Shown here in pieces: positions 1-4,712 of a stretch of DNA of 6,897 nucleotides. The position numbers were made by a program, and so were the translations under genes. The stretch spans positions 1-6,897 of the forward strand of contig CAAGMX010000071.1 of the NCBI GenBank assembly GCA_900771165.1, in the 5' to 3' direction. The stretch is from Victivallales bacterium (lineage in GTDB: Bacteria > Verrucomicrobiota > Lentisphaeria > Oligosphaerales > Oligosphaeraceae). The notes beneath the pieces are model-generated. The model searched no databases, was not told the origin of the DNA, and was given only the letters and a program-made list of their open reading frames with translations. The first letter of the stretch is position 1. Every line of letters starts with the position of its first letter.

Positions 1-96
1 AGAATCTCTTGACCCTCTAGAATCTCTAGACCCTCTAGAATCTCTAGACCCTCTAGAATCTCTAGACCCTCTAGAATCTCTAGATTTCTAGAATCC
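1..96. repeat. Tandem array of an 18-bp dimer (9-bp monomer AGAATCTCT / AGACCCTCT)
   Basis: Read directly from the sequence. Units start at 1, 19, 37 and 55. The unit is AGAATCTCTAGACCCTCT; the copies at 19, 37 and 55 are identical and the one at 1 has a single change (T for A at position 10). A fifth degenerate unit (73-89) and a partial one (90-96) close the array. Each unit is two 9-bp halves that differ only at the fourth and fifth bases. The junctions create CTAG every 9 bp, nine times in the array, mostly inside the palindrome TCTAGA. One reading frame on each strand has a stop in every monomer, so it is not coding. The array probably continues to the left of the window. Its function is unknown. 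Confidence 0.95.
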
Positions 97-114
97 CCCA
101 CGCTTGCGGGGGAC
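91..114. repeat. Hairpin-forming GC-rich element after the left array
   Basis: CCCCC at 95-99 can pair with GGGGG at 108-112 around an 8-nt loop. The element begins GAATCCCC and its arms resemble the hairpin at 6576-6596 downstream of the PBP2 gene. No T-run follows, so it does not look like an intrinsic terminator for plus-strand transcripts. It could be a dispersed intergenic repeat, or structure in the leader of the first gene. The pairing is seen in the sequence; any role is inference. Confidence 0.5.
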
Positions 115-229
115 AGGGGGCAATCCTCATGAACCTTTCCCCTGGGGGTGGCAGGCGGGGAAAGAGGGGATATTTTTATCGGGATTGCCTGTCCCACCGA
201 CCTTTCCTTCCTCCTTTCTTTCCTCCGCC
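97..229 (+). other. Leader region upstream of the first gene
   Basis: No gene is recognised here. It contains five G-runs of four or five bases (108-112, 116-120, 144-148, 157-160, 166-169), a short AT-rich patch around 170-180 (GATATTTTTATC), and an uninterrupted 26-nt pyrimidine tract at 201-226 just before the ATG at 230. No convincing -35/-10 pair and no Shine-Dalgarno sequence are visible close to that ATG. The in-frame reading stays open back to a TTG at 104, but the added residues show no family similarity, so the region is treated as untranslated. Confidence 0.5.
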
Positions 230-1006
230 ATGTCTTCTTCCCGTTCTTCCGTCTTGGATGCCACTGCTCCGGTGGTTTTGGTGACGGGGGGAGGGCGTCG
301 TCTAGGGGCGGAATTCTGCCGTGCTTTTGTGGCGGCGGGCTGGCGGGTGGTGATTCACTGTCACCATTCTCTGGCAGAGGCCCAGGCCCTGGCGCAGGAG
401 CTGGGGGGGGACAAATGGGCAAAGGTGCTGTCCCGGGATCTGCTTTCCGGCGATCCGGAGGAGCTGGTGACGGCGGCGGCGGACTGCTTCGGACGGCTGG
501 ACGGCCTGGTGAATAATGCCTCTTCCTATCACCGCCGGGGCCTGCTGGAGGTGTCCTCTCAGGAATGGCAGGAGGACTTCCAGTTGAATTTCCAGGTGCC
601 CTTTGCCCTGATGCGTGCCTTTGCCCTTCGGGGAACTCCGGGGGCCATCCTGAATCTCCTGGATGGCCGCTGGGAGAAGGAGGATCCCTCCTGCGCCGCC
701 TATCTTCTGGCGAAGAAGACGCTGGCGGAGGCCACCCGTCTCTGCGCCTTTGCCTGGGGCGGCCAGGGGATCCGGGTCAACGGGCTGGCCCCGGGCCTGG
801 TGCGCCCCCCGGATGGCGTCCCCCTGACGGCCATGGAACCCCTCCTGGCAAAACTGCCCCTCTTCCGCCGGGTGACCGAGCCGGAATTGGCCAAGGCGGC
901 CCTGCTGCTGATGGAAACCCCCTCCCTGACAGGCGTGATTCTCCCTGTGGACGGAGGCATGCACCTCCATGGCATGCCCATGAAGGAAAAGGAAAATCCC
1001 CAATGA
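230..1006 (+). CDS. SDR-family oxidoreductase, pteridine reductase-like (PTR1/FolM type)
   Basis: A 258-residue cytoplasmic short-chain dehydrogenase/reductase, likely NADPH-dependent and reducing a pterin or dihydropterin. The Rossmann nucleotide motif is TGGGRRLG (19-26), with the Arg-rich form typical of pteridine reductases. NNAS lies at 95-98 and the active-site YxxxK at Y158/K162. At the position where classical SDRs have Ser there is Asp (D145, in NLLDG). The D-x12-Y-x3-K spacing equals that of Leishmania PTR1 (D181/Y194/K198), a hallmark of this subgroup. IRVNGLAPG (181-189) and VDGG (240-243) are normal SDR C-terminal motifs. The ATG at 230 places the fold start correctly but has a pyrimidine tract instead of a ribosome binding site. 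Its stop overlaps the next start (ATGA, 1003-1006). The family is very likely; the exact substrate is inferred. Confidence 0.9.
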   Translation: MSSSRSSVLDATAPVVLVTGGGRRLGAEFCRAFVAAGWRVVIHCHHSLAEAQALAQELGGDKWAKVLSRDLLSGDPEELVTAAADCFGRLDGLVNNASSYHRRGLLEVSSQEWQEDFQLNFQVPFALMRAFALRGTPGAILNLLDGRWEKEDPSCAAYLLAKKTLAEATRLCAFAWGGQGIRVNGLAPGLVRPPDGVPLTAMEPLLAKLPLFRRVTEPELAKAALLLMETPSLTGVILPVDGGMHLHGMPMKEKENPQ

Positions 1007-1644
1007 GTCGCTGGCTTTCTTCCCTGTTTATCCTTTGGGGGATGCTCCCCTTGCTTCTAGTGGCGGAACCCCGGCTGGTTTCCCCCCAGGAGTATCAGCG
1101 TCTTCTGGTGGCGTATCAGCAGGAGGCCTCCCGGCTTTCCACCTTCCAGTGGGAGCAGGCGGTGAAGGAGCAGGAGCGTCAGCGGGAAGCCCAGAGTGCC
1201 TCGGAGGCGCTGGATCGTGTCCGGGAGGAGAAGGAGGATTTGCTGAGTCGGAAGGCGGCCCTGGCCCAGGAGGCGGCGGAGTGGGAGGCCCAGTGCCGTC
1301 AGGAGGAGGAGATCCTCCGCCGTCTTGCCCCGGAGGGCCTTGCTGCCCTGCAGGCCGAGAACAAGGCCCTGGCGGCCGAAGAGGCCCGCAGCCGCTCTCT
1401 GACCTTCTCCCGGGAGTTTCTGGTGGGGCCGGATGGGCGCCAGCGGGAATTCCAGGTGCTCTATCTGGGGACCAGCCGGTGCTGGATGGCGAATTTCCCC
1501 GCCCGAATGGGGGGCTATGGGGTTTGGAATGAGGCGGCGGGCCTTTGGGCCTACCATTGGGACGAGGCTCTCCTTCCCTCCCTCCAGGAGATTTTCTCCC
1601 GGGAAGGAAGCGCCCCCGCCGGAACCTGGGAGATGCCGCTATGA
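1003..1644 (+). CDS. Secreted coiled-coil protein, DUF3450-like, partner of the ExbB/ExbD module
   Basis: 213 residues. A signal peptide is visible (residues 1-21, hydrophobic 7-20, likely cleavage after LVA), then a Glu/Gln/Arg/Ala-rich coiled coil (about 28-130), then a compact C-terminal domain (131-213) with FLVGPDGRQREFQVLYLG, an aromatic stretch GVWNEAAGLWAYHW and the ending WEMPL. This layout and the C-terminal pattern resemble DUF3450 proteins, which precede ttpC in TonB2-type loci; those are usually nearer 250 residues, so this one is short. It would act in the periplasm beside the channel. The start is set by ATGA overlap with the reductase; AAGGAAAAGGA at 983-993 can serve as ribosome binding site. 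It overlaps the next gene by the same ATGA device. The DUF3450 assignment comes from pattern and context, not a search; a generic exported coiled-coil protein is the alternative. Confidence 0.75.
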   Translation: MSRWLSSLFILWGMLPLLLVAEPRLVSPQEYQRLLVAYQQEASRLSTFQWEQAVKEQERQREAQSASEALDRVREEKEDLLSRKAALAQEAAEWEAQCRQEEEILRRLAPEGLAALQAENKALAAEEARSRSLTFSREFLVGPDGRQREFQVLYLGTSRCWMANFPARMGGYGVWNEAAGLWAYHWDEALLPSLQEIFSREGSAPAGTWEMPL

Positions 1645-2831
1645 AGGTCATGCCTAGGATGCTGATGGGCCTCTTCTTCTGCCTGGCGTCTCTCCTCTGC
1701 GCCCAGCAGAATCTGGTGGATGCCGAACCCCTTCTCCGGCAAAGGGAGGAACTGCGCCAGAGCCAGGGGGAATGGGAGCAGAAGGAAGCCCAGAGCCAGG
1801 AACGCCACCAGGCCCGCCTGGCGGAGCTGCGTCACCAGACAGAGACCCTGGCCCAGGAGAACGCCGCTTTGGCGACGGAAGTCGCCGCCCTGGAGACGCA
1901 GGCGGCGGCCTTGCGTCGCCGTCATCAGGAGCTCCGGACTGCCCGCCAGGAGGCGGAGGAGCTTCTGGCTTCCCTCCGGAAGGGGAGGGAGGACTCGTCT
2001 CTTCCCCTGGAGGAGGTGATGGGCCATCGGCGGGAAGCCCTCTCCCGGGTCCGCCGGGCCCTTCCCGAGCCGGGAGTGGTCCTGACCCCCGAGGGGCTTC
2101 CCGAGGAGGGGCTGCTTCTGCGCTTCGGGGAACTGGTCTACTTCGCCAACGCCCGGGAGGCAGGATTGGCCTTCCCGGAGGAGAGGGAGCCTTCCCGCCT
2201 CCGGCTGTTCCGGCCTGCCCCTGAGGCGCAGGAGCGCATCCGCCAACGTCTGGAGAGTGCTTCCCAAGGGGAGGAGGCGGCCTCGCCTCTGCCAGTCTCC
2301 CTGACGGGGACAGCGGGCTTTGCGGCGCCTCCCCGGCAGACCCTGTGGCGCCACTTCCGCCAGGGGGGAATGGTGATGATCCCCCTGGGGATTTTGGCCT
2401 GGCTCTGTCTGGCGGTCCTCCTGGAGCGCATGGTCTACTTTGCCCGGCATGGCATCGCCCGGGAGGCCCGGGAACTGCGGGAACGACTTGGGGGCCTGGC
2501 CCCCGGGGAGCGGAAGGAACGGCAGCTGGAGATGGCCCAGAGCCGACTGGCCCAGGCAAAGCGGGGACTCTCCCTCCTGGCGGTCTCCGCCTCTGTGGCT
2601 CCCCTGCTGGGACTCCTGGGAACGGTCACCGGCATGATTCGCACCTTCCAGCAGATCACCCTCCACGGCACAGGGGATCCCCGGCTGCTGGCCGGGGGAA
2701 TCTCCGAGGCCCTGGTCACCACCGAGGCCGGACTCCTGGTGGCCATCCCCGCCATGCTCTTCCACGTCTGGTGCGTCCGCCGAAATCGCCGTCTGGCCGC
2801 CGCCCTGGAACGGGAATTGACCCAGGAGTAA
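1641..2831 (+). CDS. MotA/TolQ/ExbB proton channel protein with periplasmic N-terminal domain (TtpC-like)
   Basis: 396 residues, far longer than ordinary ExbB/TolQ (about 230-245). A signal peptide (1-21, ending LCA) is followed by a coiled coil (about 30-115), a small domain (about 140-215) with LLLRFGELVYFANAREAGLA, and the ExbB/TolQ domain (about 235-396). That domain starts HFRQGGMVMIPLG and has membrane segments near 245-261, 309-335 and 357-378. Family signatures include PLLGLLGTVTGMIRTF (321-336) and SEALVTTEAGLLVAIPA (355-371). T328, E356 and T361 align by motif with E. coli ExbB T148, E176 and T181, so the channel residues are kept. This is the architecture of TtpC in TonB2 systems. 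The start is fixed by ATGA overlap, with GGGAG at 1628-1632 eight bases upstream. It should form the proton channel with the ExbD encoded next. No separate short ExbB is present in the window. Confidence 0.9.
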   Translation: MKVMPRMLMGLFFCLASLLCAQQNLVDAEPLLRQREELRQSQGEWEQKEAQSQERHQARLAELRHQTETLAQENAALATEVAALETQAAALRRRHQELRTARQEAEELLASLRKGREDSSLPLEEVMGHRREALSRVRRALPEPGVVLTPEGLPEEGLLLRFGELVYFANAREAGLAFPEEREPSRLRLFRPAPEAQERIRQRLESASQGEEAASPLPVSLTGTAGFAAPPRQTLWRHFRQGGMVMIPLGILAWLCLAVLLERMVYFARHGIAREARELRERLGGLAPGERKERQLEMAQSRLAQAKRGLSLLAVSASVAPLLGLLGTVTGMIRTFQQITLHGTGDPRLLAGGISEALVTTEAGLLVAIPAMLFHVWCVRRNRRLAAALERELTQE

Positions 2832-2837
2832 AGGAGG
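2832..2837 (+). promoter_or_regulatory. Strong ribosome binding site for exbD
   Basis: AGGAGG lies four bases upstream of the ATG at 2842 and immediately follows the TAA stop of the ExbB-like gene. It is the best Shine-Dalgarno match in the window and fixes the exbD start. It also contrasts with the starts at 230, 3330 and 4713, which have none or a poor one. Confidence 0.85.
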
Positions 2838-2841
2838 CAGG

Positions 2842-3285
2842 ATGCGTCACCGTCTGGAGTCCCATCCCCTGCAGGAAGCCGAGGAGGAGGTGCAGGTCAA
2901 CATCTCTCCCCTGGTAGACATGATCTTCCTGCTGCTGATCTTCTTCATGGTCACCAGCGTCTTCACCCGGCAGGGCTCCCTCCCCGTGACCCTGCCCCAG
3001 GCATCCTCCCCCCAGGAAGCCACCGGGGACATCGCCCTGCGGGTCGCCTTGACCCCCGAGGGCGGACTCCTCCTGGAAGGAAAGCCCATTGCCTGGGAGG
3101 AGCTGCGGCCCCGGGTGGCGGAGGCCCTGGCTCTCCAGCAACGCCCCGTCCTCCTCCTGGCGGATCAGGGCAGCCCCACGGGAAAGACGGTGGAGGCCCT
3201 GGAACAATGCCGTCTGGCTGGCGCCACCCAGCTCGCCCTGGGAACCCAAATGCCCGCCGCCGCCACTTCCGGCAAGGGATTCTGA
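2842..3285 (+). CDS. exbD: ExbD/TolR family biopolymer transport protein
   Basis: 147 residues, normal length for ExbD/TolR. A short cytoplasmic N-terminus leads into VNISPLVDMIFLLLIFFMV; the single membrane helix is about 24-42 and carries D26, which corresponds to the essential Asp25 of E. coli ExbD that carries protons inside the ExbB pore. The remainder (about 45-147) is the periplasmic domain, with RPVLLLADQ (101-109) and a Gly-Lys-Thr-Val helix leading to AGATQLALGT, the usual ExbD C-terminal pattern. It lies 10 bp behind the ExbB-like gene and is surely its channel partner. ExbD and TolR cannot be separated by sequence alone; the TtpC-like neighbour favours ExbD. The gene ends with TGA followed at once by an in-frame TAA. 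Confidence 0.93.
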   Translation: MRHRLESHPLQEAEEEVQVNISPLVDMIFLLLIFFMVTSVFTRQGSLPVTLPQASSPQEATGDIALRVALTPEGGLLLEGKPIAWEELRPRVAEALALQQRPVLLLADQGSPTGKTVEALEQCRLAGATQLALGTQMPAAATSGKGF

Positions 3286-3329
3286 TAATTTTACATAACC
3301 TATTGGTAATCAAGCACTTATCATACTAT
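3286..3329 (+). promoter_or_regulatory. AT-rich intergenic gap, candidate internal promoter
   Basis: Only 11 of 44 bases are G or C, in a region otherwise very GC-rich. Hexamers resembling sigma-70 boxes are present: TTTACA at 3290-3295, TTGGTA at 3303-3308, TATCAT at 3319-3324 and TACTAT at 3324-3329. TTGGTA and TACTAT are 15 bp apart; no pair has ideal spacing. TATCAT would place a transcript start almost on the ATG at 3330, so a leaderless mRNA is possible. The base composition is observed; the promoter is inference. Confidence 0.4.
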
Positions 3330-4166
3330 ATGCATCCCATCAGCTACCACAATCACAGCACCTGGAGTGACGGCACCGCCTCCATCCGGGAGATGGCCCT
3401 GGCGGCCCGGGCGGCGGGGCTTTCCGAGTTCGGCATCAGCGATCATCTGGTGGTGGCCCCCCGGGGCTTCTTCCAGGATTCCCGCCGCTGGTCCATGGGC
3501 CTGAATCTTCTGGAGCAATATTGCCAGGAGGCCCTGGCGGTGGCCCGGGAGGTGGAGTCCCCCACCTTCCATATGCGCCTGGGAGTGGAGGCCGACTTCT
3601 TCCCCGAAACCTGGGAGAAGGTGGCGAAACGCCTGGAAGGCCTCCCCCTGGACTATGTCATCGGGGCCGTGCACTACGTGGACGGCTTCCCCCTCGATGC
3701 CTCCGCCGGATATTGGCAGCGCCTCTCTCCCCAGGAGCAGGACCGCATCTGGCTCCGCTATGGGGAACTGCTCACCCAGTGCGCCCGGCTCTTCCCCTGC
3801 CAGTGGCTGGCCCACCTGGATCTCCCCAAAATATTCCAGGTTTCCCCGCCGCCGGAGGCCGTGGAGCGCCTGGCAGCCCTGCTGCAGGAGGGAGGCCCCC
3901 GGGGACTCTGCATCGAGATCAACACGGCCGGCGCCGACAAGCCCTGCCGCCAGTTCTATCCTTCCCCGGAACTCCTCCAGGTGGCCGTCCGCTCCGGGGT
4001 GGGCATCCTGGCCAGCGCCGACGGCCATGGGGTCTCCCAGGTGGCCCGGCATTTCCAGGAGGTCCCGGCCCTGCTGGCCCAGCTGGGGGTGACCCGCACC
4101 CCCTCCTTCCAGAACCGACGCCTCCTCTGGCGCTCCCTGACCCCGAATCCCTCCCTGGAGAGGTGA
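3330..4166 (+). CDS. PHP-domain phosphoesterase, histidinol-phosphatase-like (HisK/HisJ type)
   Basis: 278 residues, typical for PHP-type histidinol phosphatase, which hydrolyses L-histidinol phosphate to histidinol in histidine synthesis using a trinuclear metal site in the cytoplasm. All expected ligands are visible: H7 and H9 in YHNHSTWSDG, D38/H39 in GISDHL, E87 in GVEAD, H115 in IGAVHY, H162 in LAHLDL, and D231/H233 in SADGH. EINTAG (195-200) is also characteristic of the HisK group. The start at 3330 is chosen because motif I begins five residues later; a TTG at 3303 in the same frame is the only realistic alternative. No Shine-Dalgarno precedes it. Other histidine genes are absent, so another phosphate ester substrate is possible. 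The MreD-like gene follows after 6 bp. Confidence 0.87.
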   Translation: MHPISYHNHSTWSDGTASIREMALAARAAGLSEFGISDHLVVAPRGFFQDSRRWSMGLNLLEQYCQEALAVAREVESPTFHMRLGVEADFFPETWEKVAKRLEGLPLDYVIGAVHYVDGFPLDASAGYWQRLSPQEQDRIWLRYGELLTQCARLFPCQWLAHLDLPKIFQVSPPPEAVERLAALLQEGGPRGLCIEINTAGADKPCRQFYPSPELLQVAVRSGVGILASADGHGVSQVARHFQEVPALLAQLGVTRTPSFQNRRLLWRSLTPNPSLER

Positions 4167-4172
4167 GCCCCC

Positions 4173-4652
4173 ATGTTCTTTCTGGTCCTGGCCGCCATCC
4201 TTTTTCCCACCCTGGTGGTGACGGTATTGGCCGGAAACGCCGGATTCTCCCTCCCCCTGCTGTCCTCCGTGGCCTTCGTCTTCGCCCTCCGGGGCGGCGC
4301 CCTCCGCACCCTCCTTCTGACCCTGCCTGCCGCCAGCCTCCTGGATGCCCTGTGGCTCCGGGAACGCCCTGCTCAGACTCTGGCGGTCCTCCTGCTGCTG
4401 TGGGCCGCCCATGGCTGGCGCAAGTGGGGAGCCCTGGATTCCGTCAGCACAATGCTGGCGGCGGGGACGACAGTGGGGGTCTGCACCTGGGGATGCCAGC
4501 TTCTGTTGCCGGGCAATCTCCGCCTCCTCCGGCTCCTGGCGACTTTTGCCTGGGCCCTGTTCCTGGTGCCTCTCCTGGTGTGGCTCCAGGAAAAACTGCT
4601 GGAGCGCCGGCTCTTCAGCGCCCTGGAGGAGGAGGGGGAGCATAGGGAGTAA
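4173..4652 (+). CDS. mreD: MreD-like rod shape-determining membrane protein
   Basis: 159 residues, close to MreD length (about 160-180), and almost entirely hydrophobic. Likely membrane segments are 2-19, 26-40, 44-60, 67-82, 92-112 and 117-137, followed by a charged tail (138-159) rich in Glu and Arg. The stretch AASLLDALWLRERPAQTL (53-70) fits the weakly conserved MreD pattern of a small-residue helix with an Asp. Assignment rests mainly on size, topology and position directly upstream of PBP2, which matches the mreD-mrdA order of rod-shape operons; MreD sequences diverge strongly. MreD is an inner-membrane subunit of the elongasome with MreB, MreC, RodA and PBP2. AGGTGA at 4161-4166, overlapping the previous stop, is a plausible ribosome binding site. 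No mreB or mreC is visible. Confidence 0.68.
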   Translation: MFFLVLAAILFPTLVVTVLAGNAGFSLPLLSSVAFVFALRGGALRTLLLTLPAASLLDALWLRERPAQTLAVLLLLWAAHGWRKWGALDSVSTMLAAGTTVGVCTWGCQLLLPGNLRLLRLLATFAWALFLVPLLVWLQEKLLERRLFSALEEEGEHRE

Positions 4653-4712
4653 GGAATCCCGCCGGGGCGGAGGCGAAAACATCCTCCTCCCTGGAGCACA
4701 GCGCAAGACAGG
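4653..4712 (+). other. Short spacer between mreD-like and PBP2 genes
   Basis: 60 bp with no coding sign. It opens with GGAATCCCGCCGGGGCGG (4653-4670), whose CCGC and GCGG arms can form a small stem and whose beginning resembles the two larger hairpins near the window ends. No T-run follows, so termination is unlikely. GGAG at 4693-4696 is the only Shine-Dalgarno-like motif before the PBP2 ATG and lies 16 bp away, which is too far to be ideal. Confidence 0.4.

Noticed and set aside
104..229. N-terminal extension of the reductase from TTG 104
   Set aside because: The added 42 residues are rich in Pro, Gly and Ser and precede the normal SDR start; they overlap the hairpin and pyrimidine tract. 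The ATG at 230 gives the expected family length.
1551..2765. Minus-strand open frame of 404 codons opposite the ExbB-like gene
   Set aside because: It is a shadow frame of repetitive composition; the plus-strand protein has clear membrane segments and channel motifs.
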